From contig CAZMCT010000015.1 of NCBI GenBank assembly GCA_964564785.1, positions 1 through 46,141 on the forward strand: a stretch of DNA of 46,141 nt, given 5' to 3'. The stretch comes from CAZMCT01 sp964564785 (GTDB taxonomy: Bacteria > Planctomycetota > Phycisphaerae > UBA1845 > Fen-1342). The notes beneath the pieces are model-generated. The model ran no database searches, was not told the DNA's origin, and saw nothing but the letters and a program-made list of their open reading frames with translations. Positions within the stretch are counted from its first letter, which is position 1. The number at the start of each line of letters is the position of its first letter. The position numbers were made by a program, and so were the translations under genes. Below, one piece after another: positions 25,237 to 35,076 of this stretch.

Positions 25237-26328
25237 CTAGTCAGCGGCCCAGGGCGCGGCCCAGACCCCGGGGATCGCACGGTGGCACTCCGGGCACGCC
25301 CCCCCGCTCAGCCGGTTCCGCAGCACGCTGAACCCCCGCCGTTCGATGAGCGTCGCCCCGCAGCTCGGGCACTTCGTGTTCTCCCGGTCGCCCAAGCCGA
25401 TCCGCAGGTTGCCCGGATACACGAACGCCAGCCCCGCCGCCCGCCCGATCTCGTGTGCCCGCAGCAACGTCTCCACCGGCGTCGGCGGCGGATTGCTCAT
25501 CCGGTAGTCCGGGTGGAACGCCGTCACGTGCCATGGAATGTCCGGCGACACCCCCGCGAGGAACTCCGCCATCTGCCGCAGCTCCTCGTCCGAGTCGTTC
25601 AATCCCGGCACCACCAGCGTCACCACTTCCACCCAGAAGTCCATCTGCCGGAGCCGCCGGATCGTGTCCAGCACGTTCTCCAGCACGCCTCCCAGCCGCC
25701 GGTATGTCGCGTCCCGGAACGACTTCAGATCGACCTTGAACAGCGGCACCCGCGGCCGCAGGAACTCGAGCGCTTCGGGCGTGGCGTGCCCGTTCGAGAC
25801 GAACGAGCCCAGCAGCCCGTGCGCGCGGCCCAGCTCAAAAATCGCGCATGACCATTCGGCCGTGATCAGCGGCTCGTTGTATGTGCTGGTCAGGATCGGA
25901 CACGCATGCTCCAGCGCCAGTCGCACGACTTGCCGCGGTGTGACGAAATGCGGCTGCGCCACCGCGTCGGAATCCCGCAGCGTCTGACTGGTGATCCAAT
26001 TCTGGCAATACGAGCAGTGCAGATCGCAGCCCAACATGCCGAACGACAGCGCGCCCGACCCCGGCAACACGTGGTAGAAAGGCTTCTTCTCGATCGGATC
26101 GACGGCCAGCCCGGCCACATACCCGAACGGGACACGCAGCTCGCCCGCACGGTTGAACCGCACCCGGCACACCCCCTCGCGCCCCGGCAGCACCCGGCAG
26201 CGGTGTCCGCACGCCAGGCAACGGATCGCACCGTCCGCCTCCGGCCGTGCCAGCGCCGGATCGGCCGGCGCGGTGTGCTCCGCCAGCAGCCGCTTCAGCG
26301 TCACGGCATCGGGCGTGGGGGACGGCAC
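25237..26328 (-). CDS. amrS: AmmeMemoRadiSam-system radical SAM enzyme
   Basis: This 363-residue protein has the radical SAM cluster CDLHCSYC (C101, C105, C108) inside the AmmeMemoRadiSam sequence ALSFGMLGCDLHCSYCQNW. Four cysteines at 37, 40, 44 and 54 and a C-terminal pair of CPxC motifs (CPSC and CPEC, about 320-350) look like metal sites. The family usually occurs with a MEMO1 and an AMMECR1 protein; neither is next to it here. The reaction is unknown. The start at GTG 26328 is uncertain because no Shine-Dalgarno sequence is seen. The gene follows ugd by 83 nt on the same strand, across a region with small direct repeats. Confidence 0.88.
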   Translation of the reverse strand: MPSPTPDAVTLKRLLAEHTAPADPALARPEADGAIRCLACGHRCRVLPGREGVCRVRFNRAGELRVPFGYVAGLAVDPIEKKPFYHVLPGSGALSFGMLGCDLHCSYCQNWITSQTLRDSDAVAQPHFVTPRQVVRLALEHACPILTSTYNEPLITAEWSCAIFELGRAHGLLGSFVSNGHATPEALEFLRPRVPLFKVDLKSFRDATYRRLGGVLENVLDTIRRLRQMDFWVEVVTLVVPGLNDSDEELRQMAEFLAGVSPDIPWHVTAFHPDYRMSNPPPTPVETLLRAHEIGRAAGLAFVYPGNLRIGLGDRENTKCPSCGATLIERRGFSVLRNRLSGGACPECHRAIPGVWAAPWAAD

Positions 26329-26385
26329 GGGAGACTCGCTCGTCCAGCAGGTGAAACGTGACGGACGAAAAGGATTGCCGCGTCA

Positions 26386-26415
26386 ACGGCTCACTTTTCA
26401 CCTCTTACGGCTCAC
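26386..26415. repeat. Direct repeat ACGGCTCAC x2 at the end of ugd
   Basis: ACGGCTCAC occurs at 26386-26394 and 26407-26415. The second copy contains the ugd stop codon (26412-26414). The surrounding GTGAAA/TTTCAC-type bases suggest part of a dispersed repeat. Confidence 0.4.
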
Positions 26416-27731
26416 CCTTGCGCCAGCACCGGCGGCCGGCCGATGCTGTGATACTCGAAATTGTATCGCCGCATCGTCTCCGGCGCGTAGAGATTCCGGC
26501 CGTCGAAGATCAGCGGCTGGCGCAGCGCCTCCCGGATGCGCGGGAAATCGGGACTGCGGAACTCCATCCACTCCGTGGCGATCACGAGCGCGTCCGCGCC
26601 CGGCAGCGTGTCGTACGGGTCGTCGCAATAGTCGACCTTTTCCCCGAGCAGCCGCCGGGCCGGCTCCAGCGCCTGCGGGTCGTGCACGGCCACGCGGGCC
26701 CCGTCCTCCAGCAGCGCCGTAATGATCGTCAGCGCCGGCGCCTCGCGGATGTCGTCCGTCTGCGGCTTGAACGCCAGGCCCCAGACCGCCACCCGCCGCC
26801 CCGTCAGCGGCGTGCCCAGGCGCGCGCGGATCCGACGGATCAGCCCGTCCCGCTGTGCCACGTTCCGCCGGTGCACCGCCTCCAGCAGGCCGCAGTCCGC
26901 TCCCGCCGCCCGCCCGAAGCTCGCCAGCGCCTGAACGTCCTTGGGGAAACAGCTCCCCCCGTACCCCAGCCCCGGGTAGAGGAAATGGTGCCCGATCCGC
27001 TGATCCGCCCCCATCCCCGCCCGCACTTCGTTCACATCGATCTGCAACTGCCCGCAGATCTCCGCGATCTCGTTGATGAAACTGATTCGCGTCGCCAGGT
27101 ACGCGTTCGCCGCGTACTTCGTCAGCTCCGCCGCCGCCCGGCTCATCCGCAGGATCGGCCGGTTGTTGCGCACAAAGGGCTGATGCAGCTCCGCCACTTC
27201 GTCCCCCGCGGCCGGATCGTCCGCGCCCACCACCACGCGGTCCGGCCGCAGAAAATCCTGTAGCGCCGAGCCCTCCTTAAGAAACTCCGGGTTGCTCACC
27301 ACCGGGCAGCGGTGCCGCGTGTGCTCCGCGATCAGCGCCTCCAGCCGCGCCCCCGTCCCCACCGGGACCGTGCTCTTGGTCACAATAATCGCCGGCCCGG
27401 TCAGTGCCTCCGCCACCTCCCGCGCCGCACTTTCGATCGCCGACAGGTCGGCCGAGCCGTCGGCCCGCGGTGGCGTCCCCACCGCCAGGAACACCACCCG
27501 CACTCCCGCGACGCTCGTCGCAACCTCCGCCGAGAACCGCAGCCGCCGCGCCGCCACGTTCTTTTTCACCAGTTCTTCCAGTCCCGGCTCGAAAAACGGG
27601 CACCGCCCGCCTTGCAGCAGCTTCACCTTCGCCACGTCGTTGTCCACCGCTACCACGTGGTTGCCGCTGTCCGCCAGGCACGCGGCCGTCACCAGCCCGA
27701 CATATCCGCTGCCGATCACCGCAATCTGCAT
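26412..27731 (-). CDS. ugd: UDP-glucose 6-dehydrogenase
   Basis: This 439-residue NAD enzyme oxidises UDP-glucose to UDP-glucuronate. The Rossmann motif is GSGYVG (7-12), followed by the family phrase FLAVGTPPRADGSADLSAIE. The catalytic cysteine is C261 in GYGGSCFPKDV, and KYAANAYLATRISFINEIAEIC and FKPQTDDIREAPALTI are also diagnostic. The ATG at 27731 has GGAGAC 6 nt upstream. The gene is divergent from the UDP-glucuronate decarboxylase gene with a 74-bp gap, so the two enzymes act in order to make UDP-xylose. The C-terminus (YHSIGRPPVLAQ) is complete. The stop lies inside a short repeat. Confidence 0.97.
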   Translation of the reverse strand: MQIAVIGSGYVGLVTAACLADSGNHVVAVDNDVAKVKLLQGGRCPFFEPGLEELVKKNVAARRLRFSAEVATSVAGVRVVFLAVGTPPRADGSADLSAIESAAREVAEALTGPAIIVTKSTVPVGTGARLEALIAEHTRHRCPVVSNPEFLKEGSALQDFLRPDRVVVGADDPAAGDEVAELHQPFVRNNRPILRMSRAAAELTKYAANAYLATRISFINEIAEICGQLQIDVNEVRAGMGADQRIGHHFLYPGLGYGGSCFPKDVQALASFGRAAGADCGLLEAVHRRNVAQRDGLIRRIRARLGTPLTGRRVAVWGLAFKPQTDDIREAPALTIITALLEDGARVAVHDPQALEPARRLLGEKVDYCDDPYDTLPGADALVIATEWMEFRSPDFPRIREALRQPLIFDGRNLYAPETMRRYNFEYHSIGRPPVLAQG

Positions 27732-27805
27732 GGGTCGTCTCCGAAGCGGCTCGCGCGGCCGCGCCGTGTCCGATATAATGGCGCGCAAACTATTCAGGAG
27801 CAGCC
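27732..27805. promoter_or_regulatory. Divergent region ugd / UDP-glucuronate decarboxylase, TATAAT at 27774-27779
   Basis: A perfect -10 TATAAT (27774-27779) lies 26 nt before the decarboxylase ATG, with AGGAG (27796-27800) as its ribosome site. No good -35 is visible. The ugd promoter must lie in the same 74 bp or within the decarboxylase gene. Confidence 0.5.
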
Positions 27806-28735
27806 ATGCGAATCGTCGTCGCCGGGTGCGCCGGGTTCATCGGCTACCATCTTACCGAGCGGCTCCTGGCCGACGGTCATCACGTCGTAGGGGTCGACAA
27901 TTTCGTCAGTGGCTGCCGTGCGAACGTGGAGGAGCTTGCCCGCCACCCGCGTTTCACCTTCCGCGAGCACGATATCACCGCGCCCCTGCGTGTCGAGGGG
28001 CGGCTGGAGCGCGTCTACGACCTGGCCTGCCCGGCGTCGCCGGTCGACTTCGGCCCGCGCCGCCTCCAGATCCTCGCGGTCTGCTCGCGCGGCGTCTGGA
28101 ACCTGCTCGACCTGTGCCGCGAGAAAGACGCCCGCCTCCTGCACGCCAGCACCAGCGAGGTCTACGGCGACCCGCAGGAGCACCCGCAGCGCGAATCCTA
28201 TTGGGGCCACGTCAACCCGATCGGCCCCCGCGCCTGCTACGACGAGGGCAAACGTTTCGCCGAGGCCCTGCTCACTTCTTACCACGCCTGCCACGGAATC
28301 GAGATCCGCATCCCCCGCATCTTCAACACCTACGGACCCAACATGCGCCGTGACGACGGCCGCATGCTGCCCACCTTCATCGACCAGGCTCTCCGCGGCG
28401 AGCCGCTCACCGTCCACGGCGACGGTTCGCAGACCCGCAGCTTCTGCTTCGTCAGCGACCTCGTGGAGGGACTCGTGCGACTCATGGAGAGCGACGTGCG
28501 CGAACCCGTCAACCTCGGCAACCCCGCCGAGGTTACCGTGCGCCAGGCCGCCGAGGAGGTCATCCGCCTCGTGGGCAGCTCCAGCCGCATCGCGTTCGTA
28601 CCCCGCCCGCCCGACGATCCGGCGCTTCGGCGACCCGACATCTCCCGCGCGCAGCAAACGCTCGGCTGGTCACCCGTTGTCACCCGCACCGACGGCTTCG
28701 CCCGCACCATCGCGTGGTTCCGTGAAAACCGCTGA
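27806..28735 (+). CDS. uxs: UDP-glucuronate decarboxylase (UDP-xylose synthase)
   Basis: This 309-residue extended short-chain dehydrogenase decarboxylates UDP-glucuronate to UDP-xylose, used for polysaccharides. The NAD site is GCAGFIG (7-13). Catalytic residues are in STSEVYGDP (about 115-123) and the Y145-x-x-x-K149 pair in CYDEGKR. PASPVDF (77-83) and RIFNTYGPNM are diagnostic of this subgroup. The C-terminus ends at GFARTIAWFRENR, as expected. TATAAT and AGGAG precede the ATG. Its neighbour, ugd, supplies the substrate. No glycosyltransferase using UDP-xylose is next to it. Confidence 0.95.
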   Translation: MRIVVAGCAGFIGYHLTERLLADGHHVVGVDNFVSGCRANVEELARHPRFTFREHDITAPLRVEGRLERVYDLACPASPVDFGPRRLQILAVCSRGVWNLLDLCREKDARLLHASTSEVYGDPQEHPQRESYWGHVNPIGPRACYDEGKRFAEALLTSYHACHGIEIRIPRIFNTYGPNMRRDDGRMLPTFIDQALRGEPLTVHGDGSQTRSFCFVSDLVEGLVRLMESDVREPVNLGNPAEVTVRQAAEEVIRLVGSSSRIAFVPRPPDDPALRRPDISRAQQTLGWSPVVTRTDGFARTIAWFRENR

Positions 28736-28955
28736 CCGCCGGCGATGCCCGGCAGCCCGTCCGTGAACGCCCGGCTCCGCGGCCGTTTATCCGACAACCG
28801 GGCGGCGCAAGGTCCCAGATTCCCCCCGGTGTCGTCCCGGCACGGGAACCCGCGCGCCTCCGTCGATCGGCCGCCCCTCGCCGGGCGATACCACGGGTGG
28901 GGGCGAGACCGCGCACCGGGCCCGACGGCCGGTCACGCGCCGCCCCGGGAGTGCC

Positions 28956-30221
28956 ATGATCGGCCTCGCTGCCAACAGCTTCGGAGAGTTCCCCGCGCTT
29001 CCGGCTCCGGCCCTCGAGCCGTGCGCCGGAGCGGTCACCGCCGCGGCCGCGGAGCGCCCGGCGGTCGAACGTGAGCTGCACCGCTGCCAGCAGCAGCTCG
29101 CGCTGATCTTCGATGTCACCACGCAGATGAGCGGCCGTCTGGACCCCGAGCTGCTCCAGGCCGCACTGCTGCGTCGCTACGGAGCCATCGTCGGCGCGCG
29201 CGCGATCTACCTCGATCGCGCCGGCTGCTGCCTGCGGATCGAGTCCGAGGACGCGTGGAACGAGCCCCCGCCACAGCCCGACCGCGTGCGCGGCTGTCTG
29301 GCCGAGGAAATCGAGGCGACCCGCCGGGCCCGCCGCAGCCACCGGCCGGCGCTGCGGCCCGACCAGCGCCGCACGCTCGGCGGCGCGCCGGTGTTGCTGG
29401 GCGCCCTCGCTCCCCCCGACACCGAGCCGGCCGTGATTGTCGCGGTCCGCAGCCCGCACGCCCCTGCGTTCGATGACACGGACGTGCTGACGTCGGAGGC
29501 AGTGCTGGCGTACGGTGCCCAGGTGCTCGGCCACGTTGTCACGCTGCGCCACCTTCAGCGCACCGCGCTCGAAACCGTCTGTACCCTCGTTAACGCGATC
29601 GACGCCAAGGACAACTACACCTCCGCGCATAGCGAGCGGGTCGGCTGGCTCGCGCGGCTCACCGGCGAGGCGCTTCAGTTTCCGCGGCCGCGTCTCCTGA
29701 CGATGGAGTGGGCCGGCCTCCTGCATGACGTCGGCAAGATCGGCGTCCCCGAGCAACTCCTCAACAAGCCGGGCACGCTCACCTCGGTCGAGTTCGACCT
29801 GATGAAGCAGCACGCCCGCATCGGCTACGACGTGCTCCGGCCGGTCGGCCAGTTCGAGCCCGTGCTGGACGCGGTGCTGCACCATCATGAGAACTTCGAC
29901 GGTTCGGGCTACCCCGATGGCCTGCGCGGCGACCAGATCCCGCTGGAAGCCCGGATCATCCACATCGTCGATATCTTCGACGCCCTCACCACCACCCGGC
30001 CGTATCGACCCAGGTTCTCCCTTCACCAGGCCGAGGAATTGCTGCGAACGAGCGCGGGCGACGCCACCGACCCCGAACTCACCCACGTCTTCCTCGAGGC
30101 CCTGCAACGCGCGCGCACGACCGACCCCGACGGCTTCCGCGCCCGCTTCGACCACCTCGCCGTCCCTGCAACACCGGCCACGACCCCCGGCGGCCACCCA
30201 CAGTCGGAGGACGCGCCGTGA
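28956..30221 (+). CDS. GAF-like/HD-GYP signalling protein
   Basis: The 421-residue protein carries an HD-GYP phosphodiesterase domain that degrades cyclic di-GMP: LLHDVGKIGVPEQLLNKPG near 255-275, then HHENFDGSGYPDGLRGDQIP near 308-328, with DIFDALTTTRPYR after it. The first 200 residues resemble a degenerate GAF sensor (EAVLAYGAQVL, and a helical connector at about 190-205) after a low-complexity start, so it probably senses a small molecule or redox state. No receiver domain or membrane segment is seen. The ATG at 28956 has GGGAG 5 nt upstream. Its last 4 bases overlap the start of the pilin-like gene (GTGA), so the two are translationally coupled. Confidence 0.93.
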   Translation: MIGLAANSFGEFPALPAPALEPCAGAVTAAAAERPAVERELHRCQQQLALIFDVTTQMSGRLDPELLQAALLRRYGAIVGARAIYLDRAGCCLRIESEDAWNEPPPQPDRVRGCLAEEIEATRRARRSHRPALRPDQRRTLGGAPVLLGALAPPDTEPAVIVAVRSPHAPAFDDTDVLTSEAVLAYGAQVLGHVVTLRHLQRTALETVCTLVNAIDAKDNYTSAHSERVGWLARLTGEALQFPRPRLLTMEWAGLLHDVGKIGVPEQLLNKPGTLTSVEFDLMKQHARIGYDVLRPVGQFEPVLDAVLHHHENFDGSGYPDGLRGDQIPLEARIIHIVDIFDALTTTRPYRPRFSLHQAEELLRTSAGDATDPELTHVFLEALQRARTTDPDGFRARFDHLAVPATPATTPGGHPQSEDAP

Positions 30222-30733
30222 ACCGCCGGGCCTTGACCTGGGTCGAAATCCTCGTCGCCCTTGTGTTGTTGGGCGTAATAGCCGCGCTCACCGTCCCGCG
30301 CTTCAGCCGGGCCGCGGCCGCGCCCGCGGACGATTCCGCCCGGCTGCGCGACCGCCTCCGCGTCCTGCGCGTCGCCATCGAACGCTATTACCGGGACCAC
30401 CACGCCTACCCCGCGCAGTTCGCCGACGGCCAGGCGCCCGCATGCAGCCCCGCGGCATTCGAGGCCCAGCTTACCCGGTTTACGGACGAATCCGGCCGCG
30501 TGGCCGATGCGCCAGATGCGGTTCACCGCTTCGGCCCCTATCTGCGTGACGGACTGCCGCCCTGCCCGCTGCCGGCCGGCGCGCGAACCGGTGTCCACGT
30601 CACGCCCGGTTCGCAGCCCCCCGAGCCCGACCCCGACTCGGCCGCCGGCTGGGTTTACAACTGCCAGACGGGGCAGATTTGCGCCAACAGCGCCGCGCGC
30701 GACGCCACCGGCGTGATCTACGCGCACTACTGA
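30218..30733 (+). CDS. Type IV pilin-like/pseudopilin protein
   Basis: This 171-residue protein has a class III (prepilin) signal: short basic leader MNRRA, then LTWVEILVALVLLGVIAALTVPRF, in which Glu10 occupies mature position 5. Ala precedes the likely cut site in place of the usual Gly. A long helix (LRDRLRVLRVAIERYYRDHHAYP) and a globular domain with two cysteines (NCQTGQIC) follow, as in minor pilins and type II secretion pseudopilins. It begins at GTG 30218, overlapping the HD-GYP stop by 4 bases and preceded by GGAGG. Its coupling to an HD-GYP gene suggests a role in a c-di-GMP-controlled pilus or secretion system, but no other pilus gene lies in the window. Confidence 0.85.
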   Translation: MNRRALTWVEILVALVLLGVIAALTVPRFSRAAAAPADDSARLRDRLRVLRVAIERYYRDHHAYPAQFADGQAPACSPAAFEAQLTRFTDESGRVADAPDAVHRFGPYLRDGLPPCPLPAGARTGVHVTPGSQPPEPDPDSAAGWVYNCQTGQICANSAARDATGVIYAHY

Positions 30734-30916
30734 ACCGCCCGCGGCTCGAACGCCCCGTCAAGCGTCCGCCGACTGCCCGGCGTGACGGGCCCGCCCGCCG
30801 CACCCGCACCCGCCCTCACCGGGCGCACCGGTCCATTGCCCCCTGCCGCTGCCGCCCGTATATTCGCGTGGTATCCGTGTTTAACCGTGCGCGCGGCGCG
30901 TTCCGGCGAGGCGGCC

Positions 30917-32086
<1,170 letters not shown>

Positions 32087-32097
32087 AGACTCCGCAG

Positions 32098-32256
32098 CGA
32101 CAAAGACACAGAGCACACCGAGGGCCACAGAGCGGTGATCAGGTCACGAAGTGACAAAGTGATCGCGTGTCGCCGTTTTGCGGGGCAGGCGACCCGATGT
32201 CACCGTGTTGCCTGGTCACTTTGTCCCGGTCGCTCTGTGGCCCCCCGTGCCTTTGT
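32098..32256. repeat. Imperfect 160-bp palindrome between convergent genes
   Basis: GGGCCACAGAGCG (32122-32134) pairs with CGCTCTGTGGCCC (32231-32243), and GACAAAGTGA (32153-32162) with TCACTTTGTC (32216-32225). The outer edges also match imperfectly (ACAAAGACAC and TGCCTTTGTA). It lies between the ABC ATPase gene and tsaD and extends into the tsaD coding end. It could serve as a two-way terminator. Confidence 0.75.
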
Positions 32257-33297
32257 AGTCCTCTTCGGCGGACGGAGCAGCCCCGCCCGCGGCTCGAGCG
32301 CCAGGTCGGCCGTCTGCCCGGCCAGCAGCCGCCGATACCCCAGGGCCGCGACCATGGCCGCATTGTCCGTGCAGTACTCCAGCGGCGTCAGATGCAGCCG
32401 CAGCCGGGCCCGCCGGCATGCCGCCTCGAGCTCGCGCCGCAACGCGGAATTCGCCGCCACCCCGCCCCCCACCACCACGTCGGCGACGCCCGCGTGCCGC
32501 GCCGCCGCCACCGTCTTCGTCACCAGCACCTGCACCAGCGCCGCCTGGAAGCTGGCCGCGATGTCCGCGAGCGCCTGCGCGCTCAGGTGCGCGACCGAGC
32601 CGTACTTGTGGCCCGCGCCGTAGACGTGGTACAGCACGGCCGTCTTCAACCCGCTGAATGAAAAATCGAAATGCGGCGTGCGCAGCCACGTCCGCGGAAA
32701 ACGCACCGCCCGCGGATCGCCGTCCGCCGCCACGCGGTCGATCACCGGCCCGCCGGGGTATCCCAGCTCGAGAATCGCGGCCACCTTGTCGAACGCCTCA
32801 CCGGCCGCGTCGTCCACCGTCTGTCCCAGCAGCTCGATCTCGAGGAAGTCGCGCACAAGGTACAGCGACGTATGCCCACCGCTCACCACCAGCGCCACGG
32901 CCGGCCACGGCGGCGGATCCGTCACCAGCGCCGCGCTCGTCGCGTGTGCCTCGATGTGGTCCACCGCCACCAGCGGCAGCTCCAGCAGCAGCGCCAGCGT
33001 CTTCGCCGCCGTCACGCCCACCAGCAGCGAACCGACCAGCCCCGGCCCGGCCGTCACCGCGATCGCGTCCAGGTCCGAATACGTCATGCCCGCGGCCGCG
33101 AGCGTCTCCTCGACGATCGGCCGGATCTGCTCGATGTGCGCCCGCGAGGCGAGCTCCGGCACGATCCCGCCGTACTTCGCATGCAACTGGACCTGCGAGC
33201 TGACGAGGCTGGCGCGCACCTCGCGACCGTCGACCACCACCGCGGCCGACGTTTCGTCACACGAGGTTTCGATCCCGAGCACGACGCGCGGGTCCAT
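32200..33297 (-). CDS. tsaD: tRNA threonylcarbamoyladenosine transferase TsaD
   Basis: This 365-residue ASKHA-fold protein is part of the complex that adds t6A to tRNAs reading ANN codons. The family start LGIETSCDET, the metal site HIEAH (H114, H118), VVSGGHTSLYLV, and DDAAGEAFDKVA and GGGVAANSALRRE are all present. The protein is normal until about residue 344, where an extra basic tail (KRTTKARGATERPGQ...) follows, encoded by one arm of the palindromic repeat. AGGA precedes the ATG at 33297. No other t6A gene is adjacent. Confidence 0.97.
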   Translation of the reverse strand: MDPRVVLGIETSCDETSAAVVVDGREVRASLVSSQVQLHAKYGGIVPELASRAHIEQIRPIVEETLAAAGMTYSDLDAIAVTAGPGLVGSLLVGVTAAKTLALLLELPLVAVDHIEAHATSAALVTDPPPWPAVALVVSGGHTSLYLVRDFLEIELLGQTVDDAAGEAFDKVAAILELGYPGGPVIDRVAADGDPRAVRFPRTWLRTPHFDFSFSGLKTAVLYHVYGAGHKYGSVAHLSAQALADIAASFQAALVQVLVTKTVAAARHAGVADVVVGGGVAANSALRRELEAACRRARLRLHLTPLEYCTDNAAMVAALGYRRLLAGQTADLALEPRAGLLRPPKRTTKARGATERPGQSDQATR

Positions 33298-33366
33298 GTT
33301 TGATCCTAGCGGTACGTCGCAGGCTGGCCGGAATGTACCCATGGACCGGCGACACCGTGACAACAA

Positions 33367-33409
33367 GCGCGCCACTGCCGTGTCGGGCAAGTGTGCCACT
33401 GTCGTATGG
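33367..33409. repeat. Two-copy 24-bp imperfect direct repeat
   Basis: GCGCGCCACTGCCGTGTCGG at 33367-33386 is followed 24 bp later by GTGTGCCACTGTCGTATGG (33391-33409). The TGTGCCAC core resembles the 40-bp repeat at 19204. It lies in the 120-bp gap between tsaD and the Agl23-like gene. Confidence 0.4.
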
Positions 33410-33417
33410 TCCGTGCA

Positions 33418-35076
33418 TCAGTCCGCCGTATGCATCCGCGCAACATCACGTAGGTACTCGTTCCACAGTTTCCCCCGGACGTACAAATACAGAATCTCAT
33501 CGCGCCGCAGTCCGTACGCGGCGGGCGTGTATTCACCTTGCAACTGCGGCTCGACCCGGTCCGTCCAATCGCTCGACGCGAGCACCAGATCGGCCGTAAT
33601 CGGCTCGGCCGGCGGCTGTTCCCAATAGCCGACCCGCTCGAACCCGCGCAGGTACCACGGCAGCGGCCAGGGGTTCTCGACGAAGACGTTGACCAGCAGC
33701 TCGCGGCCGGCCGGCGAGACGGCGGCAAGGTCGTCCAACCGCTGCGCGAGGTTCTCCACGTCGCGGACGGGGTGCGCGTAGATCCACGGATTGCGCGGGT
33801 CGGCGGCCCAGAGTCGGTGCTGGCTGCCGCGCCAGGCCTGCCAGCCGAGGTGGCCGATGCCCGCCAGGAGCAGCACCGCGACCGCCGCGCGTCGCCACCG
33901 CGCCGCATCTGCCCAGCGCCAAAGCTTCGCGACCCCCACGCCGGCCAGCAGCACCAACGCGTGCGATGGCCCGAGCACGCACCACGGCGTCTTGTATGGA
34001 ATCAGCGAATACGCGACCCACAGCAGCAGCGCGTAGACCGCGAGGAATGCGGCCAGCCGATGCGCCTCGTGAGTCCCGTAGGGAGACGTGAGCGCAGCCG
34101 AGCACGCAGTGTCGGGTGTAGCGTGCCCCTTGGTCTGCGAGTCCCGTGGGGACGACTGAAACTCCGCCGCACCTGCCCGCCAGATCGCCGCCCCGGCGCC
34201 CACCACCGCCAGTCCCACGATCAGCGCCTCGCTCCACACCGGCCCGCCGCCCGCCTGCCAGTACAGCAGCCGGTTGAGATAGTAATACCACGCGTGCTCG
34301 TGGAGCCCGCCCCCGGCCCGCTGCGCGTACTCCGCCACCGCCCGCAGCGCGTCTGTCGGCCCGCGCCACTGCGTGAACCCCGCGGAGTGCAGCGCGGCCG
34401 AAGTCAACACGGCCGCCGCAGCGCCCAGCAGTGCATGCCGCCCACCGTGCCGCGCTCGCCGAGCCGGTGCATCGGCCGCGCGGACTTGCGTCCACCGCTC
34501 CCGCGCCGCGCACACCCCCAGCGCCCCGCCCAGGGCCGCCAGCACGATCACGCTCGTCTCTTTCGTCGCGTGCAGGCACCCCGCGGCTACGCCCGCCAGC
34601 GTGGCCCAGCCGACGCGTCGCGATCGCATGGAGCGCCACCCCGCTGCGATGAGCAGCAGCGTGAAGAAGACCAGCAGCGCTTCCTGGATGTAGTACCGGC
34701 TATAGAAGACGAGCACCGGCGAAACGGCCGTCAGCAGCGCTGCGGCCGCGGTGGCCGGCCGGCCGAGGCCGTCGGCCAGCAGGAGCGGCAGGAGGATGAG
34801 CCCGACGCCGAACACGACCGGCACGATGCGGTAGTCGTGCTTTTCGGTCGCGGCGAAGTCCGCGGCTCCGCTCAGCCAGACCGCGGGCAAGGTCGCGTAG
34901 TAGAGCGTGGGCCCGTGGTATTCGTGCGGGTCATACACGTACCGTCCGGTCCGCCACAACTCGTCGAACTTGACCGCATGCACCGCCTCGTCGCCGTGCA
35001 TCGGCCGCAGGTCCAGCCGCGGCAGGCGCAGGGCCAGCGCAGCCGCCAAGGCGACGAGCAGCGACAGCGTATACAT
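33418..35076 (-). CDS. Agl23-like membrane glycosyltransferase (GT-C type)
   Basis: This 552-residue protein has many transmembrane helices and an N-terminal MHGDEAVHAVKFDELW segment, whose D29-E30 pair matches the acidic motif of GT-C/GT39-type transferases that use lipid-linked sugars. FYSRYYIQEALLVFFTLLLI and KETSVIVLAALGG are also typical of the flippase-associated Agl23 group. It probably adds sugars outside the membrane. The ATG at 35076 was chosen over a TTG four codons upstream. A loop of about 25 residues (about residues 310-340) is encoded by sequence containing two GAGTCCCGT-type repeats. The substrate is unknown. It overlaps nothing and has no Shine-Dalgarno site. Confidence 0.85.
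   Translation of the reverse strand: MYTLSLLVALAAALALRLPRLDLRPMHGDEAVHAVKFDELWRTGRYVYDPHEYHGPTLYYATLPAVWLSGAADFAATEKHDYRIVPVVFGVGLILLPLLLADGLGRPATAAAALLTAVSPVLVFYSRYYIQEALLVFFTLLLIAAGWRSMRSRRVGWATLAGVAAGCLHATKETSVIVLAALGGALGVCAARERWTQVRAADAPARRARHGGRHALLGAAAAVLTSAALHSAGFTQWRGPTDALRAVAEYAQRAGGGLHEHAWYYYLNRLLYWQAGGGPVWSEALIVGLAVVGAGAAIWRAGAAEFQSSPRDSQTKGHATPDTACSAALTSPYGTHEAHRLAAFLAVYALLLWVAYSLIPYKTPWCVLGPSHALVLLAGVGVAKLWRWADAARWRRAAVAVLLLAGIGHLGWQAWRGSQHRLWAADPRNPWIYAHPVRDVENLAQRLDDLAAVSPAGRELLVNVFVENPWPLPWYLRGFERVGYWEQPPAEPITADLVLASSDWTDRVEPQLQGEYTPAAYGLRRDEILYLYVRGKLWNEYLRDVARMHTAD
34071..34152. repeat. Direct repeat GAGTCCCGTrGGGA x2 inside the Agl23-like gene
   Basis: GAGTCCCGTAGGGA (34071-34084) and GAGTCCCGTGGGGA (34139-34152) flank about 54 bp. 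They encode part of a hydrophilic loop between predicted membrane helices and look like an inserted repeat. Confidence 0.45.
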
